Shown: positions 9,116 to 18,210, numbered from the stretch's first letter. The stretch: DNA of 18,210 nucleotides from Willaertia magna (GCA_902984215.1 CADWAF010004969.1:1-18210); one strand, 5' to 3'. The notes: generated by a model from the letters alone, not told the origin. Translations and numbers: made by a program.

Positions 9116-9135
9116 GAGAGAACAATTGTTCTTTC
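9116..9135. repeat. Palindrome AGAACAATTGTTCT with near-symmetrical flanks
   Basis: Positions 9119-9132 are a perfect 14-nt palindrome. Adding GAG on the left and TTC on the right gives a 20-nt inverted repeat with a single mismatched pair (G9118/T9133). It could be a site for a dimeric DNA-binding protein; no function is shown. Confidence 0.5.
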
Positions 9136-9224
9136 TAAAGTTCTTGCTATTTGATGGCATAAAAATTAATAATTAAATAATAACGATTACAGTAATTAAT
9201 AATTTTCCATCACTCTATAATTTC

Positions 9225-9244
9225 TTTCATGAACGTTAATGAAA
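9225..9244. repeat. Imperfect inverted repeat TTTCAT...ATGAAA around AACGTT
   Basis: TTTCAT at 9225-9230 and ATGAAA at 9239-9244 flank a core containing the palindrome AACGTT (9232-9237). Eighteen of twenty positions obey the symmetry. Confidence 0.4.
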
Positions 9245-9638
9245 ATTAGATAAATCCGTTTTAAAAATATAAATTCTGCATTATGGAGTTATTAACAATG
9301 CATACGTGTATACTTTTAGACATTTATATCCAAGAGAAATTTTAATGTTTTTCAATTTCATTCATCACCGTATTTTCAAGGTAAATTTTATTTAGAAAAC
9401 TGTAGTTTCTTTTTGAAAAAATTTAGATAGTTTTACGTTTTTGAAGAGTTCAATGATTTTTCGGATGGTAGTTAGTAAATTATCAGTAAAGATTGATTTT
9501 GGACGTAAAATTTCAACGAGTAGACGAGAAAAAATTTACTGGATTTATTTGTTAAAAATTTTAGGTTACGAACAAAAAACCGGCCTTAATAATATTTTAC
9601 TGACCTTAATAACGTTGAATAGATAGTATTGATAAACG

Positions 9639-12600
9639 ATGAAATTGTTTCATATAATAGTATTCTTTATTTTATTTATTGTATTATATTTACCAAATAG
9701 TATTATTAATGGATATATAAACGTAATTCAACCAACATTAGAGATACGTATAGTAGAATGGGGCACTTTTTCAATAGCGCCTCAAATAACAACTAATGTC
9801 AATTATTCTTCTATCGTTTATAGTTTTAAAAATGCAACAGGAGGTTCTTTATTAACTGATTTTGTGTATAATAATGGGCTATTTTCTTTTTATTCAAGAA
9901 AAGGATATGCAGGTATTTATGAAATAACGATGAATGTAACAGTTATTGATAGAACTTATCGTGTAGGGGAACAAATTTTTTATAATTTTCGTGTAATTGT
10001 AGAGCCTTCCCCAACTCCAAATACTTTACCTATTTTAATGCAAGATGATTTTGCAGATGGCAAAATTGGTGTGAAAGATAATTCTTTATATAATGGAATG
10101 ACATGGTCAGTCCTTACAGGAACTGTTGGTGATGATATGAAAATTTATCAAGATGATTCAATTGTTCTTAGTGGAAGCTCTTTAAATTTTAATAACGTAA
10201 CATTACGTTTTGAGGCCTACACTTCGTGGTCTGCTTCTAGATTATTCTTATTTATGTTTATAGATGAGAGTAACTTTTATGAAATTAATTTAAATTCACC
10301 TCCTTTGCAGATAGCTCGTACTTTGAATGGCTTTAGAACTGTTTTGTTAGAGGATACTAGATCTGAATTGCTAGGTTTGCAATTGGCAAGCTATTATGGT
10401 GCCTACAAAATGTATGTCACTAAATCAAATAATAAGATAACAATACAATATAGTAGACCAGGTTTCTTAGCCGATTATCCCTTAACGGTAGTTGACACTG
10501 ACTCTGCAGCTTATGCAAAGTTTGGGACTGGAAAATTTGGTTTTTGGGAAATGACACCTTCACCAAGGACTACAAGTAAATTTAAGATTTTAAATATGAA
10601 GGTTTACCAAGGAAAACTTTTAGAAGTAAGGACACCTATAAACTATTATGTGGATCCTAAATATGGGTTGGATTCTAATAATGGAAGTAGTGTGTTGACA
10701 CCTTGGAAAAGTTTAACAAGAAGTCAGAATATGTTATTACCTGGGGACACATTGAACCTTTTCCCAGGATTATTTCAAGAGCCTTTAATTGTAAATGCAA
10801 CTACTTTAGAAAGCCAACCAATCACAATTAGAGCCATGAATAAAGGTAAAACAATAATTGAGGGTACAACTGCATTGAATTCGTCAAATTGGTCAGTTTT
10901 TTATAATAGCCCATTATTGCCATCAACTATATATAGTTATCCTATTGGAAAAGAGGTCAGTTATCTTTCACAGAATTATTCACTTTTTTTAAACCTCGCT
11001 ATTAAGCCTATTCCACCAAATAATAATCCATTTTACATTGATAACAATATTGCAATAACTTCATCAAACATTTTACCCACAGGGGCTGAACGAACAATAA
11101 TGATAAATTCTGGACTTGAGTACCTTTTTCTATCATCGGTTTTTCGGAATAACTCTGTTGGAAGCACAGTTACAGATGATTATTGGATAGGTGCTACTAT
11201 TTATCATTACTCTGCTTTTTCAGATGATATTTTCTTGAGACAGATTATTGCTTATAATGCCTCTTTAAATCGTGCAACTGTAGCTCTGATAAGCAATCAA
11301 AATGAATATTTGTTTGCTGTTGGTGACTCTTATTCAATTGGTAATCATCCAGGTATTATTTCAAGAGAAGGTGAATATGCTTCTGTGGTTGGTGTGCTGT
11401 ATATGGCACCATATTGTAATACTCAACCCAAAAATGTAGTTATTTCTGCATCAACTACAACAACTAATGGAATTACTATTGATTCAAACAAAGAAGGAAT
11501 TATAATAGACGGATTGGTTGTTCAAAGATTTGCAGGGAACGGTATTTACTGCTCTAAGGGATGTAATGGATTGAAAATTGTGAATGTAAAGGCTTCGTAT
11601 AATTTAGTAACAGGATTGAATATTTCTAATACTGACAGAGTTTACGTTGGTTATAGTGAGTTTAGTTACAACTCTCAAAATGGAGTCAATTTTGACAGAA
11701 CAAAGTATGTTACTTTGGAATACTCATTTGTTCACCATAATAATGTTAAAGGGCTTTATATTGGATATTATGGTGCAGAATTATTCCATAACTATGCTAT
11801 TGAAATTAAGAAAAATATTTTCCAATTCCAAAATACCAAATTAAACAGTCCTAAAAATATTCAAATTGCAAGCAGTACCAACATCACTTTTACAGATAAC
11901 TTTATAGAAAATTCTGAAAGTAATAATACTAATATTTTTATGGAGTTATGTGGTGAAGTAACTTTTATTAGAAATTTATTTATTTCTGGAGGTGTTGGAA
12001 TTAATCATTCTGCAAAGACAAAAATATATAACAATAATTTTATTAACAGCGATTTACGTTTTGTGATCGGTTATGAAAATTACGTTCCTTATAGTAGTTT
12101 AGTGGCATTACAAAGTGTTATTTCTAATACTGCTTGGTTAAACTTAATGAAAGACATTAGAACTCAGTCAATCCAAGCTTATACTTTATTATGGAGTAAA
12201 AACACAACCTTTTATACTTATGCTAATTCAATTTCAGTTTCCACAATGCCTAGTGGTTATTATCAAAACCAAATAATTACTTTTATTAATTCTGTAATTT
12301 CAAATCTTAATTTTATTAGTACTCACTATAATTATATTACGCCTTTACTTTTATCTAATGGTACTGCAAGATTTTATTGGGACGCTTTAATTCGTAGAGG
12401 TCTAATAGATTCAAAAGGAAAATTAAGCATTATTGCCTCAAATGAGACTGAGGTTGAAGAAATTAGAGGATTAACTAGAGCTGTACTAGATGAATTGGCA
12501 ATTGATGGAAGATTTTATAAGGCCAACACTAATTATTATCCACGTACTCTTAGTGCGTTTAATAATATTTTTGTTGAATGCGAGTATGTGGCTCCTAATT

Positions 12601-15600
12601 CCACTTACTCCCTAGTACCTTATTTTAATTTTACTAACAATTATTTGAATATTAATAATACTAACAAATATAGTCAATGGCTAGCTTTACCAATGGGAAA
12701 GGGAACTACATTAAAGAGAGATACAAATGATTTATATAATCAATTTGTTAATCCTTTTCAAAATTATTATTATTATTTATTATCAAACAGTCCACTAATT
12801 AATGCTGGAGTTAATGTGGGGTTAACTTACTATGGATTTGCTCCTGACATTGGTGCAAATGAATATAATCCTAATTGTCCAAATACATTTATATCATTAT
12901 TACAGATTATTTCTTCATTTAATTTTACCTCCCCAACAACATATAATTCCTCCAACGATTGCCCTGTTTATCCAATCACTACTCATACTTCAGTTCAATA
13001 TTCAAGTGCATTAAGTTATAGCAGTAGTTTACTTCATGCTTCAGCAATACACCAGTTACAAGAATCATCAAATATTATTACTATTGAATCTTCGCCATCT
13101 CCTACTGATTCCTCAAACCAAGGTGAAATTTCTTCAACTATTAGTATTTCATCCTCAAGTCAAAGTATTAATGAACAACAGTCTACAGCTTCAAGTGGTG
13201 TATCTTTGTCTATTAATGCTGCCTCTAGCACTGAAAGTACTTCAGTTTCCTCCTTAGTAGAGCCCTCTTTAATTAGCCGTTCATCTTTATCCACTGGTGT
13301 AAGTTCATCTGTACCTACTTCTACACCTATCGAAAGCACCCCAACTGCATTAACACTCAACCAAGATTTATCAAATTCTGATAGTAATACAAGTACAACT
13401 GCTTCGAACTTACCTAGAATTTCCACTCCATTTTCTTCTTTGCATGAATCAGCGGATAGAACGGGTCCTTCCCCCAGACCATCAAGTTCACTAATATATG
13501 GTAGCAGTAATAGTGAACCAGAATTTTCAAGTAATGCAGATAGTTCTACTAATGCTTTCAGAATCTCGACTTCTCCAACTACTGTTGAATCAACTAGTGC
13601 AAGATTTTCATCTGAAAGTACCTCAATTTCCCCATCAGTAGAGACTTCTACGTCTTTGGATAATGCTATTTCTGAATCATCCTTCTCACCAATTGCCTCT
13701 CCTTCCCGTAGTGAATTACACCCTATTTCAAGCCTTGCTTCAGGCATTTCCCATCAAATAACTTCTTCCTCGATAATCTCAGAATCGAATAGCTTGCAAA
13801 GTACGCATGCAACAAGGTCTAGTTTGAATTCATATTCCCAAAGCACCTCACAATCTTCAAGTACTCAATTTTCAACTGCTCCAAAACAAAGTGATTGCGT
13901 ATCTACTACACCAACGACAATGAACTCTGTTGAATCTCCAACTCCTAGCCTTAGTTCTTTAACCCATTCTTCAGTACAGTACTCCCAAGAATTATCAATC
14001 ACTGTTGCATCCTCTGGTGTCCCTGCTTTAGCTTCAAGTCAAAGCCAAACAGCAATATCAAGTGGAGTTCCGTCTTCAAGTAGTACAGCTTTTTCCAGTT
14101 TATCCGTTTTCTCTTCTACACCATCCGAAAGCCCCTTAATTACTTCCTCTATAGTGCCCTCTAGTTCAACAACTTCATTATACTCTAGCCAAGGTTTTAA
14201 TTCAGTAGATAATTTACAATCTCAAAGCCTTAGTGAACAGGCAAGTGCAACTCCTACTACAACAATGACACAGTATTCCCAAGGACCATCAATTGTTACT
14301 TCTACTAATTCCTTTCCTACTTCTTCCTCAAACCAAGGTATTCAATCTTTAAGTCAACACCTTAGTGAACATACAACTGAAGCAACGGTTTCCAGCAGTT
14401 TACAAACTAGCTCTACCATTGAAAGAACTTCTGTTTCTTCCCTGACAGGGCCTTCCACATCTTCTTCACCATTCGCTCCTTCTACTAGCAATGAATTCAC
14501 CTCCACTCCTACAATTCCACAATTTCCAAGTCCAAGCTTTTCTCCAATACCATTAAGTTCGAGTTTAAATCAGTATTCATCAACCCCTCAATCTTCAGAA
14601 TCACTCAACAGTGAATCATCAATTTATACTTCAGTTTATTCTTCTCTCAATTCGTTAAGATCTTCTTCAGAAAGTACCTCAAGTTCAACTCACTCCTCAA
14701 ATTCAAATATTCAATCTCCTGCTTATTCTTCTTCAAAACCGATTGTCTCTTCAAACACACCAAATCTCTCGAATCATTATAACCTTGAAACTTCTCCTTC
14801 ATCATCTACAAGTGACGTCCCCTCAGTTTCCTCAAAGAAAAGCCATTTAGACTCAACTGCTACCTTTTCTTCTGGGTCCTCACCCTCCAACCTGTTTTCT
14901 ACTCTTCACAATACAGTAAGTTCGTCATTACCAGAAAGCTCAACTCAAACTTCAGCTCAACCTTCCACTGTATACAGTGCTCAAAGTAGTAGCTATTTGC
15001 CTCATACCTCTCCAACACCACAAAGTTCCATTCGGCCATCTGTTGCGACTTCTTCAACTCTTAGTAGTATTGAGTCTCCAAATCAAAGCCCTACAGAACA
15101 AACTAATACTGTTTCAACTTCAAGCAGTTCAATCTTGTCAATTGGTGCAAGTTTATCTGTTCCTCCCTCAATAATATCTACTGAAACTGCCACTTCAAAT
15201 TCCAACCAAGGTTCAACGTATCGATCAGTTTCTGATAGTGAATCTTACAATACTCCCACAAGTTCTTCTCCAGTCCCAGGCCTTTCATCATCTACATTTT
15301 CTAATACTTTTCCAATGTCATCTGGTAGCTCAGAACCAAGCGAATCAAGAAATTACTCAGAAACGTCAGAATTATCATCAAGTTCTACCTCTACCCGATC
15401 ATCCTATTCATCCTTTAATATTATAACTTCTACCCAACCATCTTTACACTCTTGCTCCATCATTTGCAATCATGGAACGTGTTTAGGGGAACATTGCAAA
15501 TGCAATGAACATTATTTGAGCGAACACTGCAATGTTACCAGTTGTAATGGAGTGTTTTCAAATGAAACAGGCAAGGTTTGTTCTGGTCATGGTAATTGTG

Positions 15601-18210
15601 TGGGATACAACTATTGTTTATGTCACAACGGATATAGTGGTTCTGATTGTTCAATTTCCACTTGTTTCAGTGTTAGTAGCAATAACGACACTGTGTGTAG
15701 TGGCCATGGTTCTTGTATTAACCAATCTTGTGTTTGTGAAACAGGTTACAAAGGAGCAAATTGTAGTCAACCTATTTGTAATGGAAATTGTAACGATAAT
15801 GGAAAATGTTTGTCACCAAATACATGTACTTGTTACCAAGGATATGTTGGTTCTGAATGCAATATACCAGTATGTTTTAATATTGAGGGAAATAGTACTG
15901 AGGTTTGTAAGGGTAGAGGTGTTTGCACTTTTCCCAACACTTGTAAATGTTTAGAGGAATATGCAGGAGAGTTTTGCCAATATTTGAGCCAAAAGAAAGC
16001 TACTTGTTTAGAAAATTATTCTAATATTTTAGAATACAAAACAACCCAAACAGAAGTAATAGTTATATCGTCTTTTGTAGATATGAGTTGTGGAGAAGTT
16101 TTAACTACCTCTAATTTTTCTTTACCGTTAAATGGAACCAGTGTATCTGAATTAAGCATTAAGTTAATAACTGTGGAGGATAGAAAGGTGTATTTTATTT
16201 ACTCTTCAGAGAGTAAAATAATATTAAAGGAAATTGATTTAGAAACAAATTCTTCTAAGAGCACAGTATTGACATCAGAGGTATCTAAAATTGATAAGTT
16301 AATTTATGATTCAAAGATTGGTATTCTGTATGGACTTACAGCAACAAAAACAGAATTTACAGTTTCGAAAATTGATAGTGAAAGTAAAACAGTTAAGCTT
16401 TTAGGAAAGCTATCAAGCATTTCAATTTTTGATGTTGATAGTGTTACAGTTACTTATAATTCTAGAGATGAAATGTTATTGTTCTTGAAAGTATTAACTA
16501 CTGAGGGAGATTTAAAACTTTTGAGGTATAATGTTAATTTAGAAACTAGCAAGATCATTAATTTAAGTATTGTTGTTTCAAAGTATGATAAAATCTTTGT
16601 TGAAAAAGATGTAGAGACCAACAAGGAATATATTGTATTGGTAAATGTTAATGGTTTATCTATTTATGAGAGTTTTATTCCACTAATAGAAGATTTTGTA
16701 AAACGTAGTTTTTCTTCTTTTAATTTAACAAAGAGTGACGATAATTTTAAAGCAAATTCAACCGATAAGGTATCTCTAGAAATATTTGATTCAGTTATCC
16801 AAATTGTCAATGAAAATTCACAACTTTTATCATTAATTGATTTAAGAGCTAATTCAGTACAAACAATTAAAGTTGAAACTTCCAATCCATTTAAGGTTGT
16901 ACGTAAAAGTTCACCAACATTACAAAATTTATCTCACAATTTTTCACCCATTTACGGTTCTGCAGAAATTGGAATGAAAGGAAATGATTTATTATTAGGA
17001 GGTAAAGGTTCTATAGTGTTAAAATCATTCAGTGGAAATATTATTTCTACCATAAATATTCATACAAATTGTAAAAGTGGATATACCTATTGTTTTACAA
17101 CTAAAAATGTTGAAGAAACTTTACAAGAATTAAATTTATTAACCAATCCTTTAATCGTAAACATATATTTAAAATATGATAAATTACTTCCTACAGGTTT
17201 AACATTTAATTTATATAATAACAAAATTATAAGTATCAACCCTTATCAGGCATCAAATGGTAATACCTTAGAAATTGTTGGAACATTTTTTAACACTACA
17301 GATTTAATTTGTAAATATACAATCCCAAGTGTGTTATCCGAGAATATTGCTGTGAAATACGTACTAGCAATATTTAAGGATATTAACACAATTCATTGTT
17401 TAGTTGATGGGTTTAATAGTACTGAACATGGTAAATTAGTATTTGTTCAAGTTTCTAATGATGGAATTTTATTTTCTGACGTAATGGACAAGAGATATTT
17501 TACTTTTATAGATCCTACTTTAAAAACTGACAAAACAATTAGTGGAATAGATACATTCTTTTCTCCAGTATTAAAAAGTAATAATACAAACAACAATAAT
17601 AACAGTGGTAGAGAAAGTACATACACTGTTGATAGTATTGTTACAAATGATTATAAAGCCGCCCTATTATTAAAATCAAATTTTGAATGTACAGATGATG
17701 AATCCATTACAAGAGTATTATTAGAATCAGAAACTATTATCAATATATTTCACAGAAACGCATATTTACAATTTAGTTTAGATTCAATTACTTTAAATGC
17801 CAATCTTGCAGAATTATTTATTTTTAATGGAAAAGAAAATTATGTTTCTGGACAAATTGGTTTTTACAATGGAAAGAAAGTATTAAAATCTGAATGGAGT
17901 TTTTTTCAAAAATCAAGTTTATCCACTACTTTATGTCCATTTACTACTCACACCTCTTATATTATGAGGATATTTATTGAAAATGAAACTACTGGTAGGA
18001 TTTTAAAGATTTATTTAATTATTGAATTATATAAAAGTAGTAATGAAAGGGTTTGTGTTTTAAAAACGGAGATGTTTCTTTCTGATTTGGAATTTTTAAA
18101 TGTGATTAATAGAAATTTCACATTAGCAATAGGACAAAGTGTAAAGTGTGAAGATAAAAATACAACAACTAATAGTTCATTAATTGTTGAAGATATTGGT
18201 GTAAATTGTC
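9639..18210 (+). CDS. Giant secreted/surface protein: beta-helix, Ser/Thr stalk, EGF, TIG-like (3' end outside window)
   Basis: The frame is open for 2857 codons from ATG at 9639 to the right edge; an in-frame TAA at 9633 precedes it. Residues 1-24 are a signal peptide (KLFHIIVFF core). Residues about 25-125 are a beta-rich module; 134-330 look like a LamG-type jelly roll starting QDDF. Residues 335-1075 look like a right-handed beta-helix (pectin-lyase fold): entry motif YYVDP-x3-LDSNNGSS-x4-PWKSL with PGDTLNLFPG, PbH1-type coils near 620-800, and the family's closing motif LINAG...PDIGANEY (last residue 1075). A non-repetitive segment at 818-970 interrupts it. A Ser/Thr-rich stalk covers about 1108-1938, then five EGF modules (1939-2113), a beta-rich region perhaps a propeller (2114-2480), and an IPT/TIG-like domain (2531-2628). 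Many N-x-S/T sites fit secretion. Likely an adhesin or matrix protein, perhaps carbohydrate-binding; no lyase active site is evident. The membrane anchor, if any, lies beyond the window. Confidence 0.88.
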   Translation, partial: MKLFHIIVFFILFIVLYLPNSIINGYINVIQPTLEIRIVEWGTFSIAPQITTNVNYSSIVYSFKNATGGSLLTDFVYNNGLFSFYSRKGYAGIYEITMNVTVIDRTYRVGEQIFYNFRVIVEPSPTPNTLPILMQDDFADGKIGVKDNSLYNGMTWSVLTGTVGDDMKIYQDDSIVLSGSSLNFNNVTLRFEAYTSWSASRLFLFMFIDESNFYEINLNSPPLQIARTLNGFRTVLLEDTRSELLGLQLASYYGAYKMYVTKSNNKITIQYSRPGFLADYPLTVVDTDSAAYAKFGTGKFGFWEMTPSPRTTSKFKILNMKVYQGKLLEVRTPINYYVDPKYGLDSNNGSSVLTPWKSLTRSQNMLLPGDTLNLFPGLFQEPLIVNATTLESQPITIRAMNKGKTIIEGTTALNSSNWSVFYNSPLLPSTIYSYPIGKEVSYLSQNYSLFLNLAIKPIPPNNNPFYIDNNIAITSSNILPTGAERTIMINSGLEYLFLSSVFRNNSVGSTVTDDYWIGATIYHYSAFSDDIFLRQIIAYNASLNRATVALISNQNEYLFAVGDSYSIGNHPGIISREGEYASVVGVLYMAPYCNTQPKNVVISASTTTTNGITIDSNKEGIIIDGLVVQRFAGNGIYCSKGCNGLKIVNVKASYNLVTGLNISNTDRVYVGYSEFSYNSQNGVNFDRTKYVTLEYSFVHHNNVKGLYIGYYGAELFHNYAIEIKKNIFQFQNTKLNSPKNIQIASSTNITFTDNFIENSESNNTNIFMELCGEVTFIRNLFISGGVGINHSAKTKIYNNNFINSDLRFVIGYENYVPYSSLVALQSVISNTAWLNLMKDIRTQSIQAYTLLWSKNTTFYTYANSISVSTMPSGYYQNQIITFINSVISNLNFISTHYNYITPLLLSNGTARFYWDALIRRGLIDSKGKLSIIASNETEVEEIRGLTRAVLDELAIDGRFYKANTNYYPRTLSAFNNIFVECEYVAPNSTYSLVPYFNFTNNYLNINNTNKYSQWLALPMGKGTTLKRDTNDLYNQFVNPFQNYYYYLLSNSPLINAGVNVGLTYYGFAPDIGANEYNPNCPNTFISLLQIISSFNFTSPTTYNSSNDCPVYPITTHTSVQYSSALSYSSSLLHASAIHQLQESSNIITIESSPSPTDSSNQGEISSTISISSSSQSINEQQSTASSGVSLSINAASSTESTSVSSLVEPSLISRSSLSTGVSSSVPTSTPIESTPTALTLNQDLSNSDSNTSTTASNLPRISTPFSSLHESADRTGPSPRPSSSLIYGSSNSEPEFSSNADSSTNAFRISTSPTTVESTSARFSSESTSISPSVETSTSLDNAISESSFSPIASPSRSELHPISSLASGISHQITSSSIISESNSLQSTHATRSSLNSYSQSTSQSSSTQFSTAPKQSDCVSTTPTTMNSVESPTPSLSSLTHSSVQYSQELSITVASSGVPALASSQSQTAISSGVPSSSSTAFSSLSVFSSTPSESPLITSSIVPSSSTTSLYSSQGFNSVDNLQSQSLSEQASATPTTTMTQYSQGPSIVTSTNSFPTSSSNQGIQSLSQHLSEHTTEATVSSSLQTSSTIERTSVSSLTGPSTSSSPFAPSTSNEFTSTPTIPQFPSPSFSPIPLSSSLNQYSSTPQSSESLNSESSIYTSVYSSLNSLRSSSESTSSSTHSSNSNIQSPAYSSSKPIVSSNTPNLSNHYNLETSPSSSTSDVPSVSSKKSHLDSTATFSSGSSPSNLFSTLHNTVSSSLPESSTQTSAQPSTVYSAQSSSYLPHTSPTPQSSIRPSVATSSTLSSIESPNQSPTEQTNTVSTSSSSILSIGASLSVPPSIISTETATSNSNQGSTYRSVSDSESYNTPTSSSPVPGLSSSTFSNTFPMSSGSSEPSESRNYSETSELSSSSTSTRSSYSSFNIITSTQPSLHSCSIICNHGTCLGEHCKCNEHYLSEHCNVTSCNGVFSNETGKVCSGHGNCVGYNYCLCHNGYSGSDCSISTCFSVSSNNDTVCSGHGSCINQSCVCETGYKGANCSQPICNGNCNDNGKCLSPNTCTCYQGYVGSECNIPVCFNIEGNSTEVCKGRGVCTFPNTCKCLEEYAGEFCQYLSQKKATCLENYSNILEYKTTQTEVIVISSFVDMSCGEVLTTSNFSLPLNGTSVSELSIKLITVEDRKVYFIYSSESKIILKEIDLETNSSKSTVLTSEVSKIDKLIYDSKIGILYGLTATKTEFTVSKIDSESKTVKLLGKLSSISIFDVDSVTVTYNSRDEMLLFLKVLTTEGDLKLLRYNVNLETSKIINLSIVVSKYDKIFVEKDVETNKEYIVLVNVNGLSIYESFIPLIEDFVKRSFSSFNLTKSDDNFKANSTDKVSLEIFDSVIQIVNENSQLLSLIDLRANSVQTIKVETSNPFKVVRKSSPTLQNLSHNFSPIYGSAEIGMKGNDLLLGGKGSIVLKSFSGNIISTINIHTNCKSGYTYCFTTKNVEETLQELNLLTNPLIVNIYLKYDKLLPTGLTFNLYNNKIISINPYQASNGNTLEIVGTFFNTTDLICKYTIPSVLSENIAVKYVLAIFKDINTIHCLVDGFNSTEHGKLVFVQVSNDGILFSDVMDKRYFTFIDPTLKTDKTISGIDTFFSPVLKSNNTNNNNNSGRESTYTVDSIVTNDYKAALLLKSNFECTDDESITRVLLESETIINIFHRNAYLQFSLDSITLNANLAELFIFNGKENYVSGQIGFYNGKKVLKSEWSFFQKSSLSTTLCPFTTHTSYIMRIFIENETTGRILKIYLIIELYKSSNERVCVLKTEMFLSDLEFLNVINRNFTLAIGQSVKCEDKNTTTNSSLIVEDIGVNC
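12960..15452 (+). repeat. Coding region of the Ser/Thr-rich mucin-like stalk
   Basis: About 830 residues dominated by Ser, Thr, Pro, Gln and Asn, with hardly any aromatic clusters and one lone cysteine (residue 1420). It should be extended and heavily O-glycosylated. Short phrases recur in diverged form, such as ESTSVSSLVEPS, ESTSISPSVETS and ERTSVSSLTGPS, and SSNQG-type segments. The DNA is richer in C than the neighbouring coding sequence because of TCC, ACC and CCA codons, and it creates long spurious frames on the other strand and in other frames. Confidence 0.85.
15453..15977 (+). repeat. Five tandem tenascin-type EGF modules
   Basis: Five modules of roughly 26-41 residues follow one another at residues 1939-2113. 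Modules 2, 3 and 5 follow a pattern with a first Cys, a spacer, then C-x-G-x-G-x-C, C-x-C, and a closing G-[YA]-x-G-x-x-C; examples are VCSGHGNC, VCSGHGSC and VCKGRGVC. The first and fourth are shorter and reach the same core directly. Such modules are rigid extracellular disulphide knots that usually space out or present adhesive domains. Confidence 0.9.

Larger units (their letters stand above)
8677..9638. promoter_or_regulatory. Long divergent intergenic region between kinase and giant surface-protein genes
   Basis: These 962 bp hold no credible gene; a 57-codon frame from ATG at 9453 to TAG at 9626 has no recognisable content. The region must contain both promoters. Symmetrical elements are conspicuous: AATCAATTGATT at 8780-8791, overlapping palindromes at 8870-8910, a bulged inverted repeat at 8964-8987, AGAACAATTGTTCT at 9119-9132, and an imperfect one at 9225-9244. 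The direct repeat AATTAATAATT occurs at 9164-9174 and 9194-9204, and CCTTAATAA at 9584-9592 and 9604-9612. No tRNA-like fold was seen. Confidence 0.5.

Noticed and set aside
9453..9626. Small 57-codon frame just upstream of the giant gene
   Set aside because: No recognisable content, ends 12 bp before the real ATG, and is expected by chance; it could at most be a leader uORF.
8677..9638. tRNA or other structured RNA gene in the long gap
   Set aside because: No acceptor/anticodon arrangement or internal promoter boxes found; the hairpins are isolated palindromes.
11647..11844. Short plus-strand frames inside the giant gene here, at 12832-13257, 14977-15174 and 15238-15426, plus a minus-strand one at 16664-16885
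   Set aside because: All lie in other frames of one uninterrupted coding frame and lack start context or domains.
9639..12900. Active pectate lyase
   Set aside because: The fold signature is good, but no catalytic Asp/Arg/Lys set could be identified, so only a beta-helix fold is claimed.
13160..13747. 195-codon minus-strand frame opposite the Ser-rich stalk
   Set aside because: It is the complement of the Ser/Thr codons of a continuous plus-strand frame and has a biased Glu/Val/Leu/Ser composition with no domain.
15532..15954. 140-codon plus-strand frame rich in Val and Cys
   Set aside because: It is another frame of the EGF modules; the true frame gives exact EGF cysteine spacing.

Overview
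The window is AT-rich eukaryotic nuclear DNA: standard code, very few introns, gaps of about 60 to 960 bp, poly-Asn/Gln tracts, and a short GT-AG intron. The spacing pattern of the EGF modules, the large modular surface protein and the base composition fit a heterolobosean amoeba such as Naegleria best. A dictyostelid is a weaker alternative because its intergenic DNA is usually more AT-rich than this. The species call is an inference.

Layout. Five genes are visible. (1) 1-825, minus: the 5' part of a gene that leaves the window on the left, with a low-complexity N-terminus and then a domain resembling plasmid pRiA4b ORF-3 proteins. (2) 935-1990, minus: a multi-pass membrane protein of the TspO-like/tryptophan-rich sensory protein type. 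(3) 2394-4544, plus: an Asn/Gln-rich protein with a PHD-like cysteine/histidine pattern, transcribed divergently from gene 2. (4) 8676-4607, minus: a protein kinase with an N-terminal PB1 domain and a C-terminal array of about 24 TPRs. It has two exons split by a 56-nt intron inside the glycine-rich loop, so a simple reading of open frames sees two unrelated pieces. (5) 9639-18210, plus: at least 2857 codons, open to the right edge. It encodes a secreted or surface giant: signal peptide, N-terminal beta domains, pectin-lyase-like beta-helix, Ser/Thr-rich stalk of about 830 residues, five EGF modules, a beta-rich region and an IPT/TIG-like domain.

Genes 3 and 4 converge with only 62 bp between stop codons. 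Genes 4 and 5 diverge from a 962-bp intergenic region that holds several perfect or near-perfect palindromes, including overlapping 20- and 28-nt ones. Genes 2 and 3 share a 403-bp divergent promoter with a cluster of AGTGCAA boxes. One 10-mer from that cluster recurs upstream of the kinase gene.

Nothing indicates that the five genes form one pathway. Functionally they read as a probable nuclear factor, a membrane sensor or transporter-like protein, a zinc-finger-like nuclear protein, a signalling scaffold kinase, and a cell-surface adhesin or matrix protein. No rRNA, tRNA, CRISPR array or transposable element was recognised.
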